From positions 1,024,001-1,088,000 of the forward strand of contig CP002278.1 in NCBI GenBank assembly GCA_000166095.1: a DNA stretch of 64,000 nt. The letters run 5' to 3'. The notes beneath the pieces were generated by a model, which saw only the letters and a program-made list of their open reading frames with translations, searched no databases and had not been told where the DNA came from. The DNA comes from Methanothermus fervidus DSM 2088 (GTDB lineage: Archaea > Methanobacteriota > Methanobacteria > DSM-2088 > Methanothermaceae). Both the position numbers and the translations under genes were made by a program. Shown one piece after another: positions 51,794 through 59,046 of the stretch; position 1 is the stretch's first letter, and each line of letters begins with the position of its first letter.

Positions 51794-52582
51794 GTGAGAA
51801 CTATGATCTATTATATTATCTATTTTATTACCGGTCTTCTAGCAGGAGTTGTAGGTGGACTTTTGGGCACAGGTGGTTGTGTCATAATGATGCCAGTAAT
51901 TCGTTTTGGTTTCCATTTTGATCCGGCTATTGCGGTAGGAACAACTTTAACTGCTGTGGTTTTTACTGCCGGTTTCGGTGCCTTTCAACATATCAAAATG
52001 AAAAATGTTGATAAAGAAACTGCGCTTTTAACCGGTTATTCAGGAATTTTAGGAGTAATTATCGGCTCAATTATTTTTGGCTACATCAAAAATCATGGTA
52101 ACCTGATTGATTTGATTGTTGGTATCGCTTTCATTGTTGTTTCTTTACGAATGCTTTATGAGGGATTATTCGCCAAAATTAAGCAAGTTGAACAAGTGCA
52201 AAAAATTCCAGGGACGCCTCTCTCTAAAACGATTATAGGTTCAGTTATTGGCACTTTAACTGGTATTATTGGTTTAGGAGGAGGCTATGCTCTTGTCCCA
52301 TCGTATACTTTATTCTTGAGATCTCCGATAAAGTTGGCTATCGGTACTTCTATGGCTGCTTTTGTCTGGATAGCTTTGGTTGGTGCCATCTACAAAATAT
52401 TCCAGGGAGTTGTCAATATTCCAGCAGCGATTGCTTTGGGCATTGGTGCAGCGATTGGGGCGATTTATGGAGCAAAATTAGTAGCGAAATTTAAATCCAA
52501 TGTCTTAAAAATCTTGTTTGGTCTTTTATTTACCTATGTCTCTTTGAAATATATATTAATTTACTTTGGCATCGTTATTTAA
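51794..52582 (+). CDS. TSUP-family permease (TauE/SafE-like), probably acquired
   Basis: 262 residues with seven to eight helices and two related halves, each with a glycine-rich motif (GVVGGLLGTGGCVIMMP; GTLTGIIGLGGGYALVPSY). The family exports or imports sulfonates, sulfite or other organic anions. Base composition (over 40% G+C) and use of GCG, CCG, CGT and CGG codons differ sharply from neighbours, suggesting recent transfer, perhaps from a bacterium. AGCGGTGAGAACT precedes the ATG. Confidence 0.88.
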   Translation: MRTMIYYIIYFITGLLAGVVGGLLGTGGCVIMMPVIRFGFHFDPAIAVGTTLTAVVFTAGFGAFQHIKMKNVDKETALLTGYSGILGVIIGSIIFGYIKNHGNLIDLIVGIAFIVVSLRMLYEGLFAKIKQVEQVQKIPGTPLSKTIIGSVIGTLTGIIGLGGGYALVPSYTLFLRSPIKLAIGTSMAAFVWIALVGAIYKIFQGVVNIPAAIALGIGAAIGAIYGAKLVAKFKSNVLKILFGLLFTYVSLKYILIYFGIVI

Positions 52583-52694
52583 CCACTACAGAGATAAATA
52601 AAGTGAATAGGATGCGACTCTAGGAATAAAACTTTGTAGGAACCGAGATGTTAAGAGGTAACTAATCCACAAATGAGTAAAAAATTGAAAGTGA

Positions 52695-52853
52695 GGGCAT
52701 GATGGTGAAATCAGATTCAAAGACCTCTTCTGTCCTTCATTTATTTTTACCATTATTCAAGCCGGACTTACAACCTCTAGCGGTCCTGCAATGGTTTCAT
52801 ATATTAAAGATCTGTGTGTAAAACAGAACAAATGGCTTGATAAAAAACATTAA
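52695..52853 (+). pseudogene. 3' remnant of an unidentified gene
   Basis: An open frame without a start encodes about 52 residues ending at TAA 52853. The segment TIIQAGLTTSSGPAMVSYIK followed by DLCVKQNKWLDKKH looks like a genuine protein C-terminus. I do not recognise the family. Its composition resembles the adjacent TSUP gene, so both may have come in on the same segment. Confidence 0.45.
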
Positions 52854-52873
52854 AGAGGATTAAAATTGAACAA

Positions 52874-52978
52874 GAGTAAAAGAAGAGTTGTGTATATTTT
52901 TAAAACAAATGCTAGTTTTGTTCATCTATATAAATACTTTTCTTATTTCTTAATCCCCGATAGAGTGGAAATCTGTTT
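52874..52978 (+). repeat. 105-base repeated unit, copy 1
   Basis: It matches 56466-56577, with the last 57 bases identical. It contains TATATAAATAC and ends with CCCCGATAGAGTGGAAATCT. It lies 39 bases before the KaiC-like gene and could supply its promoter. Confidence 0.7.
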
Positions 52979-53016
52979 AATTCTGAAAAAATATTAAAAT
53001 AAAAAAATTTATTAGT

Positions 53017-53772
53017 ATGGGTAGACAAAACATGAAAAACATGAAAAAAGTAAAAACCGGAATTCCTGGAATGGATGATATATTACATGGAGGAATACCT
53101 GAAAGAAATATAGTTTTGTTGTCTGGTGGTCCAGGCACTGGAAAAACAATATTTTGTCAGCAATTTCTATATAAAGGTGTTAAAGAGTATAATGAGCCAG
53201 GAATTTTAGTAGCATTAGAAGAGCATCCTGTACAAATCAGGGAAAATATGAAACAATTTGGGTGGGATGTTAGAGAACTTGAAGAAGAAGAAGAAAAATT
53301 TGTCATAGTTGATGCATTTACATCTGGAATAGGACGTGCTGCAAAAAGAGAAAAATATATAGTAAAGGATCCAAACGATGAAAGAGAATTAATCGATGTT
53401 TTAAGAACTGCTATAAATGATATTGGAGCTAAAAGAGTAGGAATTGATTCCGTAACTACCCTCTACATAAATAAACCAATGATGGCCAGAAAAACAGTGT
53501 TTCTATTAAAGAGAGTCATTTCCGGTTTAGGATGCACTGCTATTTTTACATCTCAAATTTCTGTTGGAGAGAGAGGATTTGGAGGCCCTGGAGTTGAGCA
53601 TGCTGTTGATGGAATTATAAGGTTAGATTTAGATGAAATAAAAGGAGAATTAAAAAGAAGTTTGATCGTTTGGAAAATGAGAGGAACCAATCATTCTTTA
53701 AAAAGACGTCCATTTGATATAACTGATAAAGGAATTTATGTACACTCAGATAAAGTATTAAAAATTAGATGA
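53017..53772 (+). CDS. KaiC-like RecA-fold ATPase
   Basis: 251 residues. [20 protein letters not shown] precedes Walker A GGPGTGKT; Walker B lies in [12 protein letters not shown]; a conserved glutamate pair is in [10 protein letters not shown]. This is a single KaiC domain of the archaeal type, not a circadian double-domain clock protein. It is followed four bases later by an HTH protein, a pairing seen across archaea. Regulation of signal-dependent complexes is inferred. No clear ribosome-binding site is visible. Confidence 0.88.
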   Translation: MGRQNMKNMKKVKTGIPGMDDILHGGIPERNIVLLSGGPGTGKTIFCQQFLYKGVKEYNEPGILVALEEHPVQIRENMKQFGWDVRELEEEEEKFVIVDAFTSGIGRAAKREKYIVKDPNDERELIDVLRTAINDIGAKRVGIDSVTTLYINKPMMARKTVFLLKRVISGLGCTAIFTSQISVGERGFGGPGVEHAVDGIIRLDLDEIKGELKRSLIVWKMRGTNHSLKRRPFDITDKGIYVHSDKVLKIR

Positions 53773-53784
53773 AAGGTGTTAGTT

Positions 53785-54276
53785 ATGATTCCATTAGTGC
53801 CTACATCAAAAACTGAAATAAATAAGTTAGAACATGTTTTAGTGTTAGGAACATTGTTTAGACCCGAAATTTTGAAATTAATAAAGGATCCTAGAGAAAG
53901 AATTACCTGGGTTGAATCTTTAGCTGTTGCTTCAGGGAGCATAGCAAGAGAAAAAGCAGGGTACACTGTAAGGGAAATAGCGGAAGAATTAGGAAGAACA
54001 GAACAAACAATTAGAAAACATGTGAAGGGTGAAACAAAGGCTGGAAAATTAGTCAGAGAAACCTATAATATGATAAAAGAAGGAAAACTAGACATGTCAG
54101 AGTTGGAAGATTTTTTAGAAACTACTGTTAGAAAAGAAGAATTAGAATCAAAATTATCAAAAGTTAAAGAATTAGATAAAAAATTAGAGAAACTTAAAAA
54201 AGAAAATGAAAAACTCAACACAAAACTAGAAAAAGTCAGGGAAAAATTGGAAGAAATATTAGAGGACATAAAATAA
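53785..54276 (+). CDS. KaiC-associated HTH/coiled-coil regulatory protein
   Basis: 163 residues from ATG 53785, preceded by AGGTG. A helix-turn-helix of about 45 residues (GYTVREIAEELGRTEQTIRK) is followed by a long charged coiled coil (LEDFLETTVRKEELESKL to the end). It matches the near-KaiC regulatory domain family. It may recruit or be controlled by the upstream ATPase. Confidence 0.8.
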   Translation: MIPLVPTSKTEINKLEHVLVLGTLFRPEILKLIKDPRERITWVESLAVASGSIAREKAGYTVREIAEELGRTEQTIRKHVKGETKAGKLVRETYNMIKEGKLDMSELEDFLETTVRKEELESKLSKVKELDKKLEKLKKENEKLNTKLEKVREKLEEILEDIK

Positions 54277-54278
54277 TA

Positions 54279-54758
54279 TTATACGTACATTCTGTCACTT
54301 TCTTTACCTTTTTCAATATCTTCACCACATTCTTTATGTATTTTCCACAAAACATGGAGTTTTGCCTTAAACACCCTCTTTATGGTGGACATCAATTTGT
54401 CTTTACTTAAACCATCTTTATATATTACGTCTCTAACAACATAACCCTGCAATACATCGTCATTTTCCTGAATTTCAAAATCAACAAGAAATTTATTCAA
54501 TGAAAATTTTATATCCCACATAAATTCCCTACGTTCTTTCCTGTTTAAATCTCTAAGTTTTTGCACATGTTCTGGACTAACTTTCGTAGCACATCCAACA
54601 ATAATCACATCTGATTTTCCAAGAGGTTGTATGACATCCATGTAATGTCCTGGGGGACATTCAATTAAAAAATGAAAATTTGCCGATTTATCACTCATTT
54701 CTTCCTTATACATATCTTCCTCTAATAACCATTCTCTAATTTTTTCCTTGATTTCCAT
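54279..54758 (-). CDS. DUF2299 protein
   Basis: 159 residues, soluble alpha/beta. It starts EIKEKIREWLLEEDMYKEE and has NFHFLIECPPGHYMDVIQP and FMWDIKFSLNKFLVDFEI. The DUF2299 family occurs in archaea and is of unknown function; its fold resembles type III secretion-type chaperone domains, as an impression only. Convergent with the HTH gene, two bases apart. Confidence 0.72.
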   Translation of the reverse strand: MEIKEKIREWLLEEDMYKEEMSDKSANFHFLIECPPGHYMDVIQPLGKSDVIIVGCATKVSPEHVQKLRDLNRKERREFMWDIKFSLNKFLVDFEIQENDDVLQGYVVRDVIYKDGLSKDKLMSTIKRVFKAKLHVLWKIHKECGEDIEKGKESDRMYV

Positions 54759-54772
54759 ATTTTTTACACACC

Positions 54773-55576
54773 CTATGTTTTATATACTTTCAAAACAAAA
54801 TCACATACCTGATTTTCAAAATATGGTGGATCTAGTAGAATTGATTTTTTTATTTTCACAATATAAACATTGTCATCTGGTATTGAATTTAAATTTAACC
54901 AGATTACTTGCTTTTCACTTTTTACCATTGATTTTATTCTATCGTTTAAATTATAAAATTTTTCTGAATTGAAATCATTATTAGGATTTTCCACAGTATT
55001 TAAATTCCACAAAATATTACTTGCATTTGATATTAAAAAATAATTGTATTGATTAAGTTCAGAAGTAGTGACAGAAAAATGTTTTGAAATTTTTGATGGA
55101 ATAGGGCCTACTTCAGAATCTGTTTTGTTTGCATCAATCTTTATCACAACACAATCTGCAAAAAAATCACACACTACGGTTCTATTTACAACCACAACTT
55201 CTTGAGAAGAAATAGGTGGATCCTCCTTAATTACAATTTTTCCTCCATTTTTTGGATAAAGTATTAAGCTTGTGGTCGTATTTGGCAATATTTTTCCAAT
55301 TAATTCATCATAATTTTCTTTTAATTTTAAAATTTTCTTAAAAGATAAGACATTCCCACTATTTTCTTTTTTTAATCCAAGTATTACATCGCTTGAATTC
55401 CAAGTCCCATAGGTATTTACGAGAATGTCTACTGCTCCTCTTACTTGTCTCTCTAAATTAAATCTATAATATTGATCACTTGTGTTTTTTATTAAATTAT
55501 CAACTGTATTTACAGAAATTCCAAAAATAATTACGATAACTATAAGAGAAAGAAGTAAATCTGTGGATAATATCAT
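54773..55576 (-). CDS. secreted membrane-anchored pilin-like protein
   Basis: 267 residues. A short start is followed by a hydrophobic helix (LLLSLIVIVIIFGISVNTV) like type IV pilin or pseudopilin N-termini, then about 230 residues rich in Asn/Ser/Thr with several N-glycosylation-type sites. No recognised domain. It resembles in layout the frameshifted secreted protein at 56842-57832, and the two may have been neighbours before repeats entered between them. Confidence 0.6.
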   Translation of the reverse strand: MILSTDLLLSLIVIVIIFGISVNTVDNLIKNTSDQYYRFNLERQVRGAVDILVNTYGTWNSSDVILGLKKENSGNVLSFKKILKLKENYDELIGKILPNTTTSLILYPKNGGKIVIKEDPPISSQEVVVVNRTVVCDFFADCVVIKIDANKTDSEVGPIPSKISKHFSVTTSELNQYNYFLISNASNILWNLNTVENPNNDFNSEKFYNLNDRIKSMVKSEKQVIWLNLNSIPDDNVYIVKIKKSILLDPPYFENQVCDFVLKVYKT

Positions 55577-55578
55577 TT

Positions 55579-56181
55579 TTAACCCCTATTTTTAGCTATA
55601 ATATAAATTATAACTATTACGATACCTATTGCAACAATATAATCAAGTTTATGAAATATTTCAACCACCGATTTCCAATGTGGACCTAATGAATAACCTA
55701 CATATGCTAACATATAACACCATGGTATAGAACCTATGAAAGTATAAATACTAAATTTTTTTAGATCCATTTTGGCTGTACCTGCAGGTAATGAAATAAA
55801 TGTTCTTACAATTGGCATTACTCTACTTATAAATACAGCCTCATGTCCATATCTTTTAAACCATTTATCAGCCATTTCAAGTTTTTTCTTTGTAATAAAA
55901 ATATATTTACCATATTTTTCCAAAAATGGTCTTCCACCTTTTATCCCAACAAAATATGCAATCCACGACCCAACTAAATTTCCTAAAGCTCCAGCCATAA
56001 CTACAAGATATAAATTCAAATTTCCTTTCCAGGCAACATAACCGCTAAAAGGCATTATAATTTCACTAGGTAGGGGAATACATGCGCTTTCAAGTACCAT
56101 AGTGAAAAAAATGCCAATATATCCTGTTGATTCTATCAGCGAGATTATAAAGTTAGCGATTGTTTCAACAATGCCTGCCAT
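55579..56181 (-). CDS. DedA/VTT-family membrane protein
   Basis: About 201 residues from ATG 56181, preceded by GGGGTGAAGAA; longer versions would read into a dispersed repeat. Family motifs are FFTMVLESACIPLPSEIIMP, AGALGNLVGSWIAYFVG and FISRVMPIVRTFISLPAGTAKM. DedA proteins are proposed lipid scramblases. It ends two bases before the pilin-like gene. Confidence 0.85.
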   Translation of the reverse strand: MAGIVETIANFIISLIESTGYIGIFFTMVLESACIPLPSEIIMPFSGYVAWKGNLNLYLVVMAGALGNLVGSWIAYFVGIKGGRPFLEKYGKYIFITKKKLEMADKWFKRYGHEAVFISRVMPIVRTFISLPAGTAKMDLKKFSIYTFIGSIPWCYMLAYVGYSLGPHWKSVVEIFHKLDYIVAIGIVIVIIYIIAKNRG

Positions 56182-56200
56182 TTCTTCACCCCAATTTTTT

Positions 56201-56265
56201 GAGCTACTCCTCATAGAAAAAACTTGCCCAAAAACTATCAGTTTTCTCTCAGACATGCGATGGGG
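56201..56265. repeat. dispersed repeat upstream of dedA
   Basis: GAGCTACTCCTCATAG is shared with 44.4 kb. GAAAAAACTTGCCCAAAAACT and GTTTTCTCTCAGA resemble the copy after atpK. It ends in a GGGGA/TCCCC hairpin followed by five T residues (56243-56265). Confidence 0.5.
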
Positions 56266-56420
56266 ATTGTCTCGTCCCCTTTTTAGGATCTGCATGCCGA
56301 TATATAATCTCTTAACTTATTTTTTAATCCTTTTAATGCTCCCAGGTTTAACCTTCTCAACTACCTATCAGTTTTTTTCAGCTTGTAGAAGTCATCTTGT
56401 ATGAAAAAAGTAGCATAAGG

Positions 56421-56764
56421 AAGTATATATAGTTTTTTCTAAGTGTTATTGCGTTGGAGAAAGAAAGAGTAAAGAAGAATTTGTGTATATTTTTTTAGAA
56501 CAAGTTCTATTTTTGTACTTCATCTATATAAATACTTTTCTTATTTCTTAATCCCCGATAGAGTGGAAATCTGTTTTTTACAAAATCAATTTCAATAAGA
56601 AGAGAGAGAGGTAAATTTCAAGTGTAATAGCTAGAGAGAATTGAGAGAGGTAGTTATAAGTTATAACTTATAAGTTATAAGTGAAATAGAGATAGACTTA
56701 TTAAGTATGTTAAGACAAAACATTTTTATACTGTATCCTGCCTAAAAACAAAATAATCAGTTCG
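56421..56764 (+). repeat. CRISPR leader (copy C), with a 115-base insertion
   Basis: It begins AGTTTTTTCTAAGTGTTATT like copy B. It is then interrupted by the repeated unit at 56466-56577 and resumes AATCAATTTCAATAAG, with the palindromic run at 56653-56682. The last 58 bases before the first repeat (56707-56764) are identical to the leader of the right array. A TATA-like TTTTTATA at 56722-56729 would start transcription about ten bases before the first repeat. Confidence 0.75.
56466..56577 (+). repeat. 105-base repeated unit, copy 2, inside the leader
   Basis: Second copy of the unit at 52874-52978. Comparison with leader copy B shows an empty site there, so this unit behaves like a small inserted element. 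It carries its own TATA-like TATATAAATAC at 56526-56536. Confidence 0.65.
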
Positions 56765-56858
56765 GTTTTAAAATAGACTAAATAGTATGGAAATACGAAA
56801 TATTTACAACCATGTGCAAATGAAGCTGGTTTTAAGATAGACTAAATGGTATGGAAAT
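56765..56858 (+). CRISPR. left mini CRISPR array: two repeats, one spacer
   Basis: Repeat 1 is 56765-56794 and repeat 2 is 56829-56858, 30 bases each, differing at two positions. The single spacer (56795-56828) is 34 bases. The repeat core AGACTAAATAGTATGGAAAT and GAAAT-type end match type I-B archaeal repeats. The second repeat contains the 3' end of the opposing secreted-protein gene. Confidence 0.85.
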
Positions 56859-57832
56859 CGAAAAGAGGCTCAAGCAATAGAAATAGAAGTATACCATATT
56901 TTTTCCTGTGTCCATTGTCTAAAAAAAGTCCTGAAAAGGAGCTTGTTGAATTAAAACAGAACGAAAATCCATAATATGTATTTGTATCAGAAAATAATAC
57001 ATGATCTACTGATACTGGTGCACTAACATTTTCTATTATAATAGAAGGTACAATAAAAGTTTCAATTCCAAATTCACGTCCATCAGAAACTCCTTTTCCA
57101 TTTAATCTAATAAAAATAACATGCTCCATCATGGCTTTCATGGTAATAACCATTTTTTAGGCAATTTAACAAAATATTTGTGTTGTTATGTGTTGTATAT
57201 TCCTCATAAGGACATTTTTTGATTAAAAATGGAGAAATTGCATTTTTATAATAAGAAACATTTTTTAATCCTTTTTCAGATAAATATGCTGCCAAAGAAT
57301 CTCCATAATATATTTTAGATTTATCATGATGCAGATTTCCATATTTTCTTAGTTTTATAAAAGGTAACGGGTCTGGTAAACCTTCAATTGAAAATTCTTT
57401 TGTAATGGTCTCTTGATGTTTCACGTTTCCCTCTTCAACATCTAATGAAAAGTTTATATCAATTAAAAAAGGATCATTACTATTTGTTTTCAAATAATTT
57501 ATAATACAATTTGATTTAATACCTTTATTTTCATATTTTTTAGATATTTCGTTTATTTTTGATTCTATTATTTTTTTTGCGCTATCTGAACTATTTGTAT
57601 AGCTGACATTGTTATCAATGACATTATATGCCATATCTTCAATAACTTTCCTTGCAATTATTGGTACATTGTTTTTAATATCATCCACCGTATAAATAAC
57701 ATTTTTAGAGGATTTTTTGTTGAGAATTATTGAATTCTCCATATTTATAAACGAAAAAACAGCTGAAAGTAATAAAATTAAAGGTATTATTAGTAGAAAA
57801 GTCATATTACTTATTATATAACCTCTTTCCAA
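56842..57832 (-). pseudogene. secreted pilin-like protein, frameshifted
   Basis: The first frame (57832 to about 57112) starts TTG behind GGGGTGA and gives a hydrophobic N-terminal helix (NMTFLLIIPLILLLSAVFSF) and about 220 secreted residues. It stops at HDGACYFY. The other frame continues IRLNGKGVSDGREFGIETFIVP. One base less in the five-base A run at 57112-57116 would join them. The C-terminus (DFHTI) and stop are formed by CRISPR repeat 2. No function is known. Confidence 0.6.
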
Positions 57833-57923
57833 ATTTTCACCCCTTTTTTTAAATATTTTAAGTTTTGAAATAATTTTTTATGAAATTATAAATATTTAAA
57901 ATAAAGTAAATAAATTTATAGTT

Positions 57924-58514
57924 ATGAAAATAATTAAATTAGATCCCTATAATCCAAAAACAAAAGTTTTAAATAAAGTCAGGAGAATGTTAGCCGAAGG
58001 TAAAGTAATTATATATCCTACAGATACATTATATGGCCTTGGAGCTAATGCATTTGATGAAGATGCTATAAAAAAAGTTTATTCAATAAAAAAAAGATCT
58101 TTTGACAAACCTATTTCTATCTGTGTTCCAAACATGCGTTGGATTCGTAAAGTTGCTTATTTAAACGATAAACAAAAAGAAAAGATTTCTAAATTATTAC
58201 CAGGTCCATATACTATAATTTTAGAAAAAAAAGATATAATTCCGGATGTATTAACTGCTGGAAAGAAGAAAGTCGGAATAAGAATTCCAAAAAGTAAAAT
58301 TTCAATAGAATTAGCAAAAGAATTTCCAATTACAGCTACTAGTGCTAATATATCTGGTAGGGAAACACCGCCAACTGTTAAAGAAATAATTAAACAACTG
58401 AAAAATGTGGATTTAGCAATTGATGTAGGACCATTGCGTGGGGAACCATCTACGGTTATTGATTTTACAACTGATCCTCCAAAGATAATTAGGGGCTATT
58501 TCCATACTATTTAG
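57924..58514 (+). CDS. L-threonylcarbamoyladenylate synthase (Sua5/YrdC)
   Basis: 196 residues: VIIYPTDTLYGLGANAFD, IKKRSFDKPISICV, LPGPYTIILEKKD, VGIRIPKS and TATSANISGRETPPTV. It makes the activated threonylcarbamoyl group for t6A37 of tRNAs. The final residues (FHTI) and the stop codon lie inside a CRISPR repeat on the other strand, so the 3' end has been fused to the array. No strong ribosome-binding site. Confidence 0.9.
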   Translation: MKIIKLDPYNPKTKVLNKVRRMLAEGKVIIYPTDTLYGLGANAFDEDAIKKVYSIKKRSFDKPISICVPNMRWIRKVAYLNDKQKEKISKLLPGPYTIILEKKDIIPDVLTAGKKKVGIRIPKSKISIELAKEFPITATSANISGRETPPTVKEIIKQLKNVDLAIDVGPLRGEPSTVIDFTTDPPKIIRGYFHTI

Positions 58515-58593
58515 TCTATTTTAAAAGCAATCCATATGGAGTAGACTTTGGTTATCCACACCAATTTCCATACTACCTAGTCTATTTTAAAAC
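58498..58593 (-). CRISPR. right mini CRISPR array: two repeats, one spacer
   Basis: Read on the minus strand, the leader-proximal repeat is 58564-58593 and the distal one 58498-58527, each 30 bases. The spacer (58528-58563) is 36 bases. The distal repeat begins with C instead of G. The array lies directly downstream of cas2 in the same direction, the usual layout of an active array, but with only one spacer. Confidence 0.85.
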
Positions 58594-58698
58594 CGAACTG
58601 ATTATTTTGTTTTTAGGCAGGATACAGTATAAAAATGTTTTGTCTTAACATGCTTATAAGTCTACCCTTAATAACGAGTTTCATTTATAAAGACTGAC
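58594..58698 (-). promoter_or_regulatory. CRISPR leader between cas2 and the right array
   Basis: About 105 bases. The 58 bases nearest the repeat are identical to the left array's leader, and identity continues 16 bases into the repeat: a 74-base perfect inverted duplicate of 56707-56780 at 58578-58651. It contains TTTTTATA, placing transcription start about ten bases before the first repeat. Confidence 0.75.
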
Positions 58699-58962
58699 TT
58701 AAAGTATAAAATCAATAGTGTTTTTTTCAATTCCAAGAACATATAAAGAAACATACTTTTTACTAGGAAATTTATAAATCATCACAGAGTCACGAGTTTC
58801 ATCTATTAAGTCCTTGAGACTTGTTTTTATCTCATTGAACTGTGCTTTACTCACTTCACCCTCAAATACAGAGTTTTGTCTCCAATGGAGATAACTTTTT
58901 AAAAATTTATGAACTCTGTTAACTCTTTTGACGTCAACATCATATACTATCAGTAAATACAT
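58699..58962 (-). CDS. cas2: CRISPR-associated endoribonuclease/integration subunit Cas2
   Basis: 87 residues: LLIVYDVDVKRVNRVHKFLK with the conserved Asp, then VFEGEVSKAQFNEIK and SVMIYKF. It pairs with Cas1 to insert spacers. AAGGTGATTAA precedes the ATG, and a degenerate CRISPR repeat in the same sense precedes that. This is one of only two intact cas genes in the window, the other being the partial cas7. Confidence 0.95.
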   Translation of the reverse strand: MYLLIVYDVDVKRVNRVHKFLKSYLHWRQNSVFEGEVSKAQFNEIKTSLKDLIDETRDSVMIYKFPSKKYVSLYVLGIEKNTIDFIL

Positions 58963-58973
58963 TTAATCACCTT

Positions 58974-59003
58974 ATTTCTATACTATTTGGTCTAATCTAA
59001 AAC
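58974..59003 (-). CRISPR. degenerate CRISPR repeat before cas2
   Basis: 30 bases on the minus strand matching the array repeat at about 26 positions. It ends 11 bases before the cas2 ATG, directly before its ribosome-binding site. It lies in the cas1-cas2 gap. Confidence 0.65.
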
Positions 59004-59046
59004 GCTAAAGAAGATATATCTGTTCAATGTTTTGAATTTAAATTAA

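Larger units (their letters stand above)
52583..53016. other. 434-base intergenic region with gene remnant and repeat
   Basis: It contains the 3' remnant of an unidentified gene (52695-52853) and one copy of a short repeated unit (52874-52978). The first 110 bases after the permease have no recognised feature. AT-rich sequence leads into the KaiC-like gene. Confidence 0.5.

Noticed and set aside
53017-53772. KaiC-like protein as part of a circadian clock
   Set aside because: Only one KaiC domain is present and no KaiB or KaiA is nearby; such single-domain homologues are common in archaea without clocks.
56243-56265. GGGGA/TCCCC hairpin plus T run as an intrinsic terminator
   Set aside because: No plus-strand gene ends there; it lies inside a dispersed repeat upstream of dedA.
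56842-57153. Independent 103-residue secreted protein
   Set aside because: Its sequence continues the C-terminal part of the upstream pilin-like frame, so it is better read as the second half of one frameshifted gene.
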